DNA of 64,000 nucleotides from Streptomyces resistomycificus (GCF_001514265.1 NZ_KQ948989.1:496001-560000); one strand, 5' to 3'. Positions 8,293-16,826 are shown, numbered from the stretch's first letter. Notes: generated by a model from the sequence alone, not told the origin. Numbers and translations: made by a program.

Positions 8293-9684
8293 ATGTCCGG
8301 TACACCCGTACAGGCGGCCCGCAGTGAACTGACCGGGTTCACGGGAGAGCTGATCGGCCCCGACGACGCCGGCTACGAGCAGGCCCGCGCCGTCTACAAC
8401 GCGATGATCGACAAGCGGCCCGCACTCCTGGCGCGCTGCGCCGACGCCGACGCGGTGGCCCGCGTGATCGGCTTCGCCCGAGCGCAGGGGTTGCCCCTCG
8501 CCGTCCGCGGTGGAGGGCACCACGGAGCGGGCCTCGGCACCGTCGACGGGGGAGTGGTCGCCGACCTGTCCCCTCTGAAGGACGTCGAGGTCGACCCCGA
8601 GTCCCGAACCGTGCGGGTCGGCGGCGGCTGCGTCTGGGGAGAGGTGGACCGTGCCACCAACGCGCACGGCCTCGCCACCCCCAGCGGCATCATCTCCACG
8701 ACCGGCGTCGGCGGCCTCACCACCGGCGGCGGGCTCGGCCACCTGACCCGCAGGTGCGGGCTGACCATCGACAACCTGCTGGCGGCCGACGTGGTCCTGG
8801 CCGACGGACAGCGGGTGCGGGCCGACGCCGACGAGAACAGCGACCTGTTCTGGGCGATCCGGGGAGGCAGCGGGAACTTCGGGGTCGTCACCTCGTTCGT
8901 CTTCCGGCTGCACGAGATCAGCACGGTCGTCGCCGGACCGACCTTCTGGCCCGTCGAGAACGGCGCCGAAGTCCTCGCCGCCTACCGCGACTTCCTCCCG
9001 AACGCACCCCGGGAGCTCAACGGCTTCTTCATGTTCGGAACCGTCCCGCCGGCCCCGCCGTTCCCCGAGGAACTCCATCTGCGCAAGGTCGCCGGCGTCG
9101 TGTGGTGCTACGCGGGCGGTGACCCCGAGGCCGCCGCGCGCGAGATGGCTCCGCTCCTCGACGCGCTGCCGCAGCCACTGATGCACGCGCCGGGCCCGCT
9201 GCCCCACCCGGAACTGCAGTCCATGTTCGACGGGCTCTACCCGCCGGGTCACCAGTGGTACTGGCGGGCCGACTTCGTGAACGACATCCCGGCCGAGGCG
9301 GTGGACCTGCACGCCGAGTTCGGTGCGCGGACGCCGACGATGCACTCGACCATGCACCTGTACCCGATCGACGGCGCAGTCCACGACGTGGGCCCCGACG
9401 AGACGCCGTGGGCCTACCGCGACTCGCGTTGGGCCTCGGTGTACGCCGGTGTCGACCCCGACCCGGCCAACGCCGAACTCGTCAAGCGCTGGACCGTCGA
9501 CTACTTCGACGCCCTGCACCCGTACTCGGCGGGCGGCGCCTACGTGAACATGATGATGCACGAGGGGCAGGAACGCGTCCGGGCCAGCTACCGCGGCAAC
9601 TACGACCGCCTGGCCCGCGTCAAGGCCGACCGTGACCCGGACAACGTCTTCCGGCTCAACCAGAACATCCAGCCTGCCCGGTAG
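8293..9684 (+). CDS. FAD-binding oxidoreductase (BBE/PCMH family)
   Basis: 463 residues with the PCMH FAD domain first (RPALLARCADADAVARVI, LAVRGGGHHGAG, GGLTTGGGLGHLTRRCGL, WAIRGGSGNFGVV) and a C-terminal berberine-bridge domain (YRGNYDRLARVKADRDPDN). A His of GGGHHGAG (H76 or H77) is the expected 8-alpha-histidyl FAD attachment site. The second covalent Cys of bicovalent members is absent in SGIISTTGVGG. No signal peptide is visible, so it is probably cytoplasmic. Substrates of this family include sugars and alkaloid-like alcohols; none can be assigned here. GGGGGA lies 4 bases before the ATG. Its last codons fall in a 43-bp tandem repeat. Confidence 0.88.
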   Translation: MSGTPVQAARSELTGFTGELIGPDDAGYEQARAVYNAMIDKRPALLARCADADAVARVIGFARAQGLPLAVRGGGHHGAGLGTVDGGVVADLSPLKDVEVDPESRTVRVGGGCVWGEVDRATNAHGLATPSGIISTTGVGGLTTGGGLGHLTRRCGLTIDNLLAADVVLADGQRVRADADENSDLFWAIRGGSGNFGVVTSFVFRLHEISTVVAGPTFWPVENGAEVLAAYRDFLPNAPRELNGFFMFGTVPPAPPFPEELHLRKVAGVVWCYAGGDPEAAAREMAPLLDALPQPLMHAPGPLPHPELQSMFDGLYPPGHQWYWRADFVNDIPAEAVDLHAEFGARTPTMHSTMHLYPIDGAVHDVGPDETPWAYRDSRWASVYAGVDPDPANAELVKRWTVDYFDALHPYSAGGAYVNMMMHEGQERVRASYRGNYDRLARVKADRDPDNVFRLNQNIQPAR

Positions 9685-9790
9685 CAACGGGTGCTGCGTC
9701 AGGCGGAACTTCCAGCCTGCCCGGTAGCAACAGGTGCTGCGTCAGACGGAACTTCCAGACTGCCCAGTAGCTACGGGTTCTGCGTCAGGA
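9669..9790. repeat. 43-bp tandem repeat spanning two gene ends
   Basis: About 2.8 copies with an exact 43-bp period: 9669-9711, 9712-9754 and a partial third from 9755. The first copy contains the final codons (QPAR, stop) of the flavin oxidase. The third, more diverged copy contains the stop and last codons of the convergent subtilase gene. Within copy 1, GCCTG and CAGGC plus an inner CCCG/CGGG can pair, so each unit is also a weak hairpin that could serve as terminator. Confidence 0.85.
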
Positions 9791-11258
9791 CGAAGTCCAG
9801 CGCGGCGCTGACGTCGACCAGCCCCGCTCCGGTGGCCTTGTCCGGGCCCAGCCGGGCGCGGTTGCCGAACCGCGGGTGGCAGGTGCCGGCCGTGACGTCG
9901 GTGGCGGTCCTGACGAGGGCCTCGCCGACCTGGGCGGGCGTGAGTCCGGGCCGGGCTCCGAGGAGGACCGCCGCCGCACCCGCGATCTGCGGGGCCGCGG
10001 CCGACGTACCCGAGAAGAGGGCCCAGCCGTCCATTCTCGTGGTGCCGTCCGCGAGGGCGCTCGGGTCGCCGGGGTCCGGCAGGCTCTCGCCGACGTCGAT
10101 CTCGCACTCGGGCGGCACCGGCAGCATCAGGTACTGGGCGCGGGGCAGCATGCCGACCAGACCGGACACCGTCGGCACGACGACGCCGTCGACCCAGGGA
10201 CTGACGTACCCGCTGGCGTAGTTCGACGCTTGCAGCCGGCCGTCCGGCCCCGCGAACACACCACCGGCCGCGATCACGCCCGGCACCTGCGGCTCGATGG
10301 CGAACTGGCCGTTGCCGCCCGAGAAGACGACGACGATGCCCTGTTCCACCGCGTCCAGGACCTCCAGAGCGAAGATCACGTCGGCCTGGCTCGGTGGCCC
10401 GGCCGGAGGGAACTCACCGTCCCCGCCCCACGAGTTGGTGAGCACCTGCGGACCGTCGGCCTTCGCGCGCAGGAAGCCCGCCACCGCGGCGGTGAGACGG
10501 CCCTGGCGGTTGCTCGCACGGTACGGGCGCAGCCGCGCGCCCGGAGCCACGGCGAAGATGTTCGCCGATTCCCCGGTGCCGTGGCCGACCGGGTCCTCCG
10601 CGGGACTGGTGCCGGGGACGAGGGCGACGGTCGGGGCGACGTCGTAGCCGTGGGCGGAGAAGAAGGCGTGCGGAGCCTGCCCGGTGTCCACCATGGCGAC
10701 CTGCACCGCTCTCCCCACTTCCCCCGCCTGGTGTGCCTGGGCCGCGTTGAGCAGCCTGGCCACGTCGTCCGGGAGTTCGAGGTGGAACGCGGTGACCTCA
10801 GGCGGCGTGGCGGCGGCCGGGAGGACATGCATGGGCGTGCGGGGCCGTTCCAGCGCGACGGCCTCGATGGCGTCCTCGCCGGGCGCTGAGCCGATGCCGC
10901 GGGCGTCCGGCTGCCGGTCGCCGATGATGTCGAGGTGGGTGACCGTACGCGTCCGGTTCATCGACACGCGCTGGCGGACCTCGTAGCTGGCGAGCCGTCC
11001 GCTGGTCAGCTGCTCGTAGGCGGCCGGCGTACCGGCCACGGTGAAGCCGAGACGGCTCTCGGCGGTCACGGTCAGCCCCGCGGTCCGTGCGTACTCCTCG
11101 GCGCGTTGCCGGGAGTCACCCTCGGCGCGGAACGGCGTCGCCGACTCGAAGCTGGTCGCCTGGGTCATGGGGACCCCGCCCTGGGAGCGGGCGGAGACAT
11201 AGCCGTACACCGTTTCCGGAACGTCCTGCCCGTAGTGGGGAGTTGTCGGGCTGGTCAT
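9771..11258 (-). CDS. S8 subtilase-type serine protease, no signal peptide
   Basis: 495 residues from the ATG at 11258, chosen because GGAGG stands 5 bases upstream. The triad is complete: D191 in AMVDTG, H226 in VGHGTGES, S419 in FSGTSAAAPQ, with the oxyanion Asn in SGGNG (N316). The N-terminal 185 residues are not a standard I9 propeptide. The stretch EYARTAGLTVTAESRLGF-TVAGTPAAYEQL reads like the prodomain of sedolisins. No signal peptide or membrane anchor is visible, so the enzyme may act inside the cell or leave by another route. It lies 33 bp downstream of a small propeptide-like gene in the same operon. Confidence 0.9.
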   Translation of the reverse strand: MTSPTTPHYGQDVPETVYGYVSARSQGGVPMTQATSFESATPFRAEGDSRQRAEEYARTAGLTVTAESRLGFTVAGTPAAYEQLTSGRLASYEVRQRVSMNRTRTVTHLDIIGDRQPDARGIGSAPGEDAIEAVALERPRTPMHVLPAAATPPEVTAFHLELPDDVARLLNAAQAHQAGEVGRAVQVAMVDTGQAPHAFFSAHGYDVAPTVALVPGTSPAEDPVGHGTGESANIFAVAPGARLRPYRASNRQGRLTAAVAGFLRAKADGPQVLTNSWGGDGEFPPAGPPSQADVIFALEVLDAVEQGIVVVFSGGNGQFAIEPQVPGVIAAGGVFAGPDGRLQASNYASGYVSPWVDGVVVPTVSGLVGMLPRAQYLMLPVPPECEIDVGESLPDPGDPSALADGTTRMDGWALFSGTSAAAPQIAGAAAVLLGARPGLTPAQVGEALVRTATDVTAGTCHPRFGNRARLGPDKATGAGLVDVSAALDFVLTQNP

Positions 11259-11291
11259 CTGTCCTCCAGAGGGGAGGCCCGGACGCACGTG

Positions 11292-11600
11292 TCACGGCTG
11301 CCGGTCACGAGCTCCGGGCGTGGGTGCGGACAGCACGGTGACGGACCTCGCGGTGTTCGCGAGTGCCGGTGGCACTGCCAGCGTCCGGGGACGTGAGCGG
11401 CTCTCGAGATGCGCGACGCCGAACGCCTCGGCGAATCGTCGGCTCGATCCGGTGAGAAGCGCTCCGGCGGTCATGGGCAGCACGTCGATGCCATGACGGG
11501 AACACCACGGGACCAGGTCGCCGACCGAAGCGTCGGCCTGCAGCTCGACCAGGGCCTCGACGAACTCGTCGTCGGGCGCGTCACCTTGCCCTGATGTCAC
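11292..11600 (-). CDS. Small stand-alone propeptide-like protein
   Basis: 102 residues from the GTG at 11600, preceded by CAGGAG with good spacing; an earlier GTG at 11621 would put that ribosome site inside the gene. The pattern VGDLVPWCSRHGIDVLP, LLTGSSRRFAEAFGV and LAVPPALANTARSV follows the layout of a sedolisin (pro-kumamolisin) activation domain: a helix, a 'G-s-r-f-e-aFgv' strand-helix, then 'vP-aLa--v--V'. No protease domain follows; the subtilase is the next gene. I infer a trans-acting chaperone or inhibitor of that protease. I do not know a named family for it. Confidence 0.65.
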   Translation of the reverse strand: MTSGQGDAPDDEFVEALVELQADASVGDLVPWCSRHGIDVLPMTAGALLTGSSRRFAEAFGVAHLESRSRPRTLAVPPALANTARSVTVLSAPTPGARDRQP

Positions 11601-11645
11601 TTGTTTCTCCTGGTAGTTCACTCATCTCTTCAAGCTTCGCATTTG

Positions 11646-11661
11646 TTGCGGCGCTCCGCAA
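11646..11661. promoter_or_regulatory. Dyad ttgcgg-cgct-ccgcaa
   Basis: A perfect 6-bp inverted repeat around 4 bases in the 104-bp gap upstream of the propeptide-like gene (- strand) and just after the HAD gene. It could be an operator for the protease operon or a short terminator for the HAD gene. The sequence alone does not decide. Confidence 0.4.
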
Positions 11662-11704
11662 AAGATGGTAATCCGGCTCGAATCTCCTTCTCGCGGCGCG
11701 GCAG

Positions 11705-12403
11705 TCACCGCGTGACGGGCGCCGTCCGTACCAGCCAGTCGTACGCGACCCGCGCCGTGAACTCCGTCTGCCCGCCCCGCAGGAGCAGACCGGCGGTGGC
11801 GAACTCCGGTGCGTCGGCCTGCGCGGCGAGGTACGGGATGGCGATGCAGCGCATCCCGGCCGCGTGGGCGGCGACGGCGCCCGGAGCGGCGTCCTCCACG
11901 ACGACGCAGTCGGCCGGGTCCGCGCCCAGTCGGCGGGCCGCCTCCAGGAAGACGTCCGGGGCGGGCTTGCCGTGCGCGACCTCGTCGGCCGACACGGCGA
12001 GCGGCACGTACGCGTCCAGGCCGGTGCCGGCCAGCACCGCTTCGATGGCCTCCGGGGAGGAGCCGGAGGCCACGGCGGTGGGGACGCCCTCGCCCGCCAG
12101 CAGTTCCACGAACCTGCGCATCTCGGGATAGGCGGGCGTGGCGGCGCGGGCCAGTTCGAGGTAGCGCTGGTTCTTGGCGGCGAAGAGCTCGTCCACGGAG
12201 GCGCGCAGGCCGTACTCGTCCTTCCAGACGGTGACCGTCTCCAGCGTGCTGATACCCACGAACCGTTCGTGGTCCGACCAGGAGTAGCCCGGGACGCCGT
12301 GCTCGGCGAGGATCTGCCGACCCGCCTCGTAGTAGTTCGGCTCGCTGTCCACGAGCGTTCCGTCGAGATCGAAGATGACCGAGAGGGTACCGAGATTGCT
12401 CAT
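11705..12403 (-). CDS. HAD-superfamily phosphatase (beta-PGM-like)
   Basis: 232 residues. Motif I FDLDGTLVDSE is at residues 11-21; motif II is the Ser of AVASGSSPEA; the motif III Lys is in HGKPAPDVFLEAA; motif IV is VVVEDAAPGA. A helical cap between motifs I and II places it with beta-phosphoglucomutase and small phosphatases. The metabolite substrate cannot be told from sequence. GAGGAC stands before the ATG. It starts 19 bp after the stop of the Lrp/AsnC regulator gene, so the two are probably one transcript. Confidence 0.88.
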   Translation of the reverse strand: MSNLGTLSVIFDLDGTLVDSEPNYYEAGRQILAEHGVPGYSWSDHERFVGISTLETVTVWKDEYGLRASVDELFAAKNQRYLELARAATPAYPEMRRFVELLAGEGVPTAVASGSSPEAIEAVLAGTGLDAYVPLAVSADEVAHGKPAPDVFLEAARRLGADPADCVVVEDAAPGAVAAHAAGMRCIAIPYLAAQADAPEFATAGLLLRGGQTEFTARVAYDWLVRTAPVTR

Positions 12404-12422
12404 GTCCTCAGGATGTCAAAGG

Positions 12423-12899
12423 TCATTTCCGTGCGGCCCGCCCCACCGAGTCGACCAGTGGCAGCAGCCGGTACGGGACGCGCTCGCGCAGACCCACCTC
12501 GGTGCGGGTGCGGACCACACCCGGCAGGCTGATCAGCTTCTGGATCACGTCCTCCAGATGCGCGTTGTCCCGCGCGACGACCCGTGTCAGCAGATCGCCC
12601 CCGCCCGTGATCGAGAAGGCCTCGACGATCTCCGGCACGGCGGCCAGCGCGTCGCCCACGTCGTCCAGATGTCCCTGGGTGACCTCGATGTGCACGAACG
12701 CGAGCACCGGATGGCCGAGCGCGGCGGGGGAGAGGGACGGCCCCGTGCCGGTGATCACCCCGTCCCGCTCCAGCCGGTCCAGCCGGGCCTGCAGCGTGCC
12801 GCGAGCCACCCCGAGGATGCGGGCGTACTCCCGCACGCTCGTCCGCGGCTGCTCCAGCAGCAGTCGCAGGATGCGGGTGTCCAGCTCGTCCACGGCCAT
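12423..12899 (-). CDS. Lrp/AsnC family transcriptional regulator
   Basis: 158 residues from the ATG at 12899, which has GGGAGGAGG about 9 bases upstream. The N-terminal helix-turn-helix (DELDTRILRLLLEQPRTSVR, ARILGVARGTLQARLDRL) is followed by the RAM ligand-binding domain (HPVLAFVHIEVTQGHLDDVG, EAFSITGGGDLLTRVVARD). Family members sense amino acids and usually repress their own gene and a neighbouring transporter. The divergent gene is a FUSC membrane protein, and two dyads lie between them. Confidence 0.9.
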   Translation of the reverse strand: MAVDELDTRILRLLLEQPRTSVREYARILGVARGTLQARLDRLERDGVITGTGPSLSPAALGHPVLAFVHIEVTQGHLDDVGDALAAVPEIVEAFSITGGGDLLTRVVARDNAHLEDVIQKLISLPGVVRTRTEVGLRERVPYRLLPLVDSVGRAARK

Positions 12900-12928
12900 G
12901 AGGCCGGCCTCCTCCCGCATGGTCCGTT

Positions 12929-13001
12929 GGCATGCCGATGGACATGCCGGAACCACGATCACTGTGCCAATGGCTCAGCATTCTAGTCGCGACTTGAGCC
13001 A
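12929..13001. promoter_or_regulatory. Two dyads between Lrp and FUSC genes
   Basis: GGCATG-n8-CATGCC (12929-12948) and TGGCTCA-n17-TGAGCCA (12971-12977 and 12995-13001) are perfect inverted repeats in the 122-bp divergent promoter. Either could be the autoregulatory site of the Lrp/AsnC protein. The second ends 21 bp before the FUSC start. Confidence 0.45.
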
Positions 13002-13021
13002 CGAGGCGCCCGGATGCTCTG

Positions 13022-14626
13022 ATGGGCAGGTCGATGGCGCTGCGGATCCCGCGGCGCCTTTTCCATGTCGTTCACGCCTGGTCTCGTTCCGGGCGCGGAA
13101 GGGGGCGGGAAGCAGTGCTGAAGAGGGTGTTCGTGGCGCCGGACCCAGGGCGGACGCGGCTGCGCTTCGCCACGCGGGCCGTGCTGGGCATCGGTCTGGC
13201 GGTCGTCCTGTGCGGACTCGCCGGCCACTCGCTCGCCGGTGCGGTCACCGGCGGCCTCGCCGCGCTGCTCGCCCTGTTCACCGTCACCGACGCCACGGTC
13301 CGCGGCCAGGCCGTCACCACCGCGCTGCTGCCCGCCGTCGGGCTGCCCGTGCTCGCCGCCGCGGCTGGACTGCACGACCAGCCCGTCGCCCGGGACCTCA
13401 CCTTCCTCGCCGTGGTCGGCGCGGGCGTCTACGCGCGCCGCTGGGGACCGCGCGGACACAGCCTCGGCGTGTTCGCGTTCATGACGTTCTTCGTGGCCCA
13501 GTTCCTGCACGCCACCCCGGACCGGCTGCCCGAGCTCTGGGCCGCCGTCGTGCTGTCCGTGCTGACCGCCGCGGCCGTGCGCTTCGGCCTGTGGTGCTAC
13601 GAGCGCCGCCTGCCGCCGCCCCCCGTGCCCGCCCCGCCGGGCGGCACCGGCCTCGCCCGCGTGACCACACGGCAGGCGGTCCAGGCCACCGCCGGCGCGG
13701 GCTTCGCCCTCGTCGTCGGCCAGCTGGTGTCCGGGCAGCGCTGGTACTGGGCCGTCGGCGCCACCTGGTGGATCTTCGTCAACACCACCTCGCGCGGGGA
13801 GACCCTGGTCCGTGGCTTCCGCCGGATCCTGGGCACCGTGATCGGCATCGGCCTCGGGCTGCTCCTCGCCGTCCCCCTGCACGGGGCCGCGCTCCCCTCG
13901 GCGGTTCTGCTCGCCGCCTGCGTTTTCGGCATCTTCTACACGGCAGCCGTGTCGTACACCTGGATGATGCTCTGCGTGACGCTCCTCGCGGAGCTGCTCT
14001 ACGGCCTGCTGGGCGTCCTCGAGCCGTCGCTGCTCGCCCTGCGCCTGGCGGAGACCGGAATCGGCGCGCTCGGGGCCGTGCTGGCGGTGCTCTTCGTGCT
14101 GCCCGTCACCACCCACGCCGTCACCGACGCCTGGATCCACCGGGCCCTGCGCTGTGTCCACGCGTGTACCGCGGAGGCGGCGGCCCGGCTGGCCGGCTCC
14201 GCGACCGCCGACCCGGCGTCCCGGGTGGCCGAACTGGAGCAGTTGCTGGGCCGGGTACGGCTGTCGGTCGCCCCGCTGGTGCACCCGCTCAACCCGATGC
14301 TCGGCCGCAAGCGGCGGGCCCGCCGGGTGCTGGCCCTGCTCGACGACGGCGCCCGCGAGATCCGCGGCCTGGTCGCCGTCGCCGCCGATCCGGAGGCCTC
14401 GCACGACGCTCGGCTGGCCGCCGCGTGCTGGCGTGTCGAGGCCGCGGTCGAGGCGCTCGTCGGTGACGGACTGAGCGCGGCCGGCCGCGAGCACATCACC
14501 GTGCCCGCACCCCGCCCGGCCGCCGCCGAGCCCGCGCTGGCCCATCTGCACGGCCTGGAACGCGCCCTGGCGGAACTCGCCACGCCACTGCGGGCGCCCT
14601 CGCGCTCGCCGCTGGTCGGCGCCTGA
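13022..14626 (+). CDS. FUSC family membrane protein
   Basis: 534 residues. Two blocks of hydrophobic helices (about 50-190 and 220-370) are separated by a Pro-rich loop (PPPPVPAPPGG), followed by a roughly 170-residue cytoplasmic helical tail. The fusaric-acid-resistance-like core is visible in QRWYWAVGATWWIFVNTT, RGFRRILGTVIGIGLGLLL and YTWMMLCVTLLAELLYG. Family members export aromatic acids or similar compounds across the inner membrane. No ribosome site is obvious at the ATG; ATG 13034 is an alternative. It is divergent from the Lrp regulator, which may sense its substrate (inference). A second FUSC gene lies at 39747. Confidence 0.85.
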   Translation: MGRSMALRIPRRLFHVVHAWSRSGRGRGREAVLKRVFVAPDPGRTRLRFATRAVLGIGLAVVLCGLAGHSLAGAVTGGLAALLALFTVTDATVRGQAVTTALLPAVGLPVLAAAAGLHDQPVARDLTFLAVVGAGVYARRWGPRGHSLGVFAFMTFFVAQFLHATPDRLPELWAAVVLSVLTAAAVRFGLWCYERRLPPPPVPAPPGGTGLARVTTRQAVQATAGAGFALVVGQLVSGQRWYWAVGATWWIFVNTTSRGETLVRGFRRILGTVIGIGLGLLLAVPLHGAALPSAVLLAACVFGIFYTAAVSYTWMMLCVTLLAELLYGLLGVLEPSLLALRLAETGIGALGAVLAVLFVLPVTTHAVTDAWIHRALRCVHACTAEAAARLAGSATADPASRVAELEQLLGRVRLSVAPLVHPLNPMLGRKRRARRVLALLDDGAREIRGLVAVAADPEASHDARLAAACWRVEAAVEALVGDGLSAAGREHITVPAPRPAAAEPALAHLHGLERALAELATPLRAPSRSPLVGA

Positions 14627-14683
14627 GGCGCGGTCCGCCGGGCGGTCACGAACACCGCCTCGAGCCGAGGAACGTCCCCCTTT

Positions 14684-14694
14684 TGGTCTAGACC
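14684..14694. promoter_or_regulatory. DasR-like site (dre core)
   Basis: TGGTCTAGACC is present 57 bp before the start of the lactonase gene. The known DasR responsive element in Streptomyces is a 16-bp palindrome centred on this core. The flank is good on the left and poor on the right (t instead of a at 14695). DasR is the GntR-family regulator that responds to glucosamine phosphates. A BadF-type sugar kinase lies 2.3 kb away. Confidence 0.5.
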
Positions 14695-14751
14695 TCGCAT
14701 GATCGGCTGCTACCGTCACCCCGAGGGACACCGGACCGAGAGGGGACTGCG

Positions 14752-15792
14752 GTGGCAGACGGCGGCAGGCAGGCACAGCGAGCCTTCATCGGATCCTTCA
14801 CGGCGGCCGGAGGCCCCGGCATCGTGACGGCGGCCGTGGACCCGGCCACCGGGGCGCTCACCGTCCTCAGCAGCCTGGACGGCCTGCCCGACCCCTCGTA
14901 CCTGGCCCTGGGGCCCGGCGGCGAGACGCTGTACGCGGTGAGCGAGACCGCCGAGGGCGCGGTGGCCGCGTACCGCGTGACCGGCGACAAGCCCGAACCC
15001 GTCGGCCGGCCCGTGCCGGTCGACGCGATCGGGCCCACCCACCTCAGCTACCACGCCGGCCACGTCCTGACCGCCAACTACGGCTCCGGCAGCGTCACGG
15101 CCGTACCCGTACGTCCTGACGGCAGCCTCGCCGGCGCCCCGTCCGGCGCGCTCCGGCACGTGGGGTCGGGCCCGTACCCGCCCCGCCAGCAGGGACCGCA
15201 CGCGCACCAGGTGCAGCCCGACCCGAGCGGACGCTGGACGGTCAGCGTCGACCTCGGCACGGACTCGGTGCGGGTGTGCACGCTGACCGACGGCGCTCCG
15301 GTACTGCACCGCGAGACCGCCCTGCGTCCCGGCTCGGGACCACGGCACCTCGCCTTCCACCCCGCAGGCGGCTACGCCTACGTCGTCAACGAACTGGCCC
15401 CGACCGTCACCGTCTGCCGCTGGGAGGTGGCGGACGGCACCCTGAAGCCGCTGACCGAGACGACGGTCCTGGCCGGCTCCCCGGCCGGCGACGCGTATCC
15501 GTCGGGCATCGCCGTCTCGTCCGACGGCCGCTTCGTGTGGACCGCCACCCGCGGCGAGGACGTCCTGTCCACCTTCGCCGTCGAGGGTGAGGGCGAGGGG
15601 CTGCGGCTGGTCGGCACGGTGCCCTGCGGCGGCCACTGGCCCCGGGCGATCGCCGAGTCGGGCGGTTTCCTCTACGCCGCGAACGAGCGCTCGGGTGACG
15701 TCTCCTGGTTCGCAGTCGACCCGGACACCGGCCTGCCGTACCACGGCGGCTCGGTCGAGGTGCCCGCGGCGTCGTGCGTGGTCATCGGCTGA
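14752..15792 (+). CDS. Lactonase-family seven-bladed propeller (Pgl-like)
   Basis: 346 residues with the repeated blade pattern of the YbhE / 6-phosphogluconolactonase family: IGSFTAAGGPGI near the start, then GPHAHQVQPDPSGRW, GSGPRHLAFHPAGGYAYVVN, YPSGIAVSSDGRFVW and GGHWPRAIAESGGFLYAANE. There is no signal peptide, so it is likely cytoplasmic. Family members hydrolyse 6-phosphogluconolactone or other sugar lactones; which one applies here is open. GAGAGGGGA precedes the GTG. A DasR-like site in its promoter suggests amino-sugar control (inference). A strong terminator follows. Confidence 0.85.
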   Translation: MADGGRQAQRAFIGSFTAAGGPGIVTAAVDPATGALTVLSSLDGLPDPSYLALGPGGETLYAVSETAEGAVAAYRVTGDKPEPVGRPVPVDAIGPTHLSYHAGHVLTANYGSGSVTAVPVRPDGSLAGAPSGALRHVGSGPYPPRQQGPHAHQVQPDPSGRWTVSVDLGTDSVRVCTLTDGAPVLHRETALRPGSGPRHLAFHPAGGYAYVVNELAPTVTVCRWEVADGTLKPLTETTVLAGSPAGDAYPSGIAVSSDGRFVWTATRGEDVLSTFAVEGEGEGLRLVGTVPCGGHWPRAIAESGGFLYAANERSGDVSWFAVDPDTGLPYHGGSVEVPAASCVVIG

Positions 15793-15845
15793 GCCGAGGC
15801 CGCGACCGGGGCCCACCGGGCGGCGTACGGCGTCCCGGACACGGC

Positions 15846-15896
15846 GAAGGGCCCGCTCACCTTACGGGAGCGGGCCCTTCCCGCACGGACGTGCGG
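15846..15896. terminator. Strong bidirectional terminator
   Basis: The 13-base arm 15846-15858 (gaagggcccgctc) pairs perfectly with 15868-15880 around a 9-base loop. A second smaller hairpin ccgcac-ggac-gtgcgg (15881-15896) follows directly. The pair sits between the convergent lactonase and chelatase-like genes. Confidence 0.85.
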
Positions 15897-15902
15897 TGCG
15901 CG

Positions 15903-16826
15903 TCAGCGGACCGGGGCGCCCTGCGCCTGCTGCGGGGCGATGCCCAGCGCGGTCGTGTACTTGGCCAGGGCGAGCTTGCCGATCGCCGGGTAGGGGCCGA
16001 GCGCCTCGGCTGCGGAGCACTCCGCCTCCTTGGCCGCCTCCGTGACCAGCGCCGGGTCGATCTCCGGCCCTATCAGGTACGGCGCCAGCGCCAGCTGCTG
16101 CGAACCCGAGGACCGCAGCTGCTCGGCGACGGACGCGATCGAGCCCTCCTGGTCCAGGGCCGCCGCCATCACCGGCACGGCCAGGCGCGCGGCCAGCAGC
16201 ATGCCGGTGATCCCGGCGGCCTGCACGGCCTCGTCGCCACCCACCGAGGCCAGGATGATGCCGTCCGCGGCGGTCGCCACGGTGAACAGCCGGGCGCGGT
16301 CGGCACGGGCCAGGCCGGCCTCCGACAGCCGCACGTGCAGCGCCTCCGCGAGCAGCGGGTGCGGGCCCAGCACATCGGTCAGGTCGGCCGCGATCCGGCT
16401 GTCCATCACGGCCTGGCGGATCCGGCGCAGCAGCGCGCTGTCCGGGCCGGCGAGCAGCGGTACGACGACGGCCACCGGACCCTCCGGCTCCCTGACGTCC
16501 AGGCCCGCGGCCTTGGCCTGCTCATAGCGGGCGGCGCGCTCCTCGGCGGCGTGCACCAGCACGGCCTGAAGCGTGGGGAACTCCGCGTCGTCCCCGTCGA
16601 GGTACCCGATCCGGGCGTCGAGGCCCGGCAGCTCGGAACGCGCGATGCTCACGACCTCTTCGGCCAGGCTGCGCGTGGCGGTACCCGGCGTGCCCGGCAC
16701 CGCGAGGACGAGCGCGGGCGCGCCCTCGGGAGCCGCCAGCGGTTCGGGTCGGCGGTGCCGCCCGGGCTGGCGAGGTCGCGGCATTCGTACTGGCAGGCCG
16801 GACGCGGGCCCAGTGGGGGAGCTCAT
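15903..16826 (-). CDS. CbiX/sirohydrochlorin-chelatase-like protein, active-site His absent
   Basis: 307 residues with two chelatase half-domains: ALVLAVPGTPGTATRSLAEE, VVVPLLAGPDSALLRRI, then GIILASVGGDEAVQAAG and AVPVMAAALDQEGSIASV. In catalytic CbiX proteins the first strand ends in GHGS and the later loop carries a second His. Here the matching places read VPGTPG and AGPDSA, so both metal-handling His residues appear lost. It is probably a non-catalytic or altered member. It starts 182 bp after the sugar-kinase gene on the same strand, so it probably has its own promoter. The start is uncertain; ATG 16784 is an alternative. Confidence 0.8.
   Translation of the reverse strand: MSSPTGPASGLPVRMPRPRQPGRHRRPEPLAAPEGAPALVLAVPGTPGTATRSLAEEVVSIARSELPGLDARIGYLDGDDAEFPTLQAVLVHAAEERAARYEQAKAAGLDVREPEGPVAVVVPLLAGPDSALLRRIRQAVMDSRIAADLTDVLGPHPLLAEALHVRLSEAGLARADRARLFTVATAADGIILASVGGDEAVQAAGITGMLLAARLAVPVMAAALDQEGSIASVAEQLRSSGSQQLALAPYLIGPEIDPALVTEAAKEAECSAAEALGPYPAIGKLALAKYTTALGIAPQQAQGAPVR

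Noticed and set aside
8125..9687. Long - strand frame opposite the flavin oxidase
   Set aside because: The + strand gene has full FAD motifs and a ribosome site; the - strand frame is Val/Gly/Asp-rich shadow sequence.
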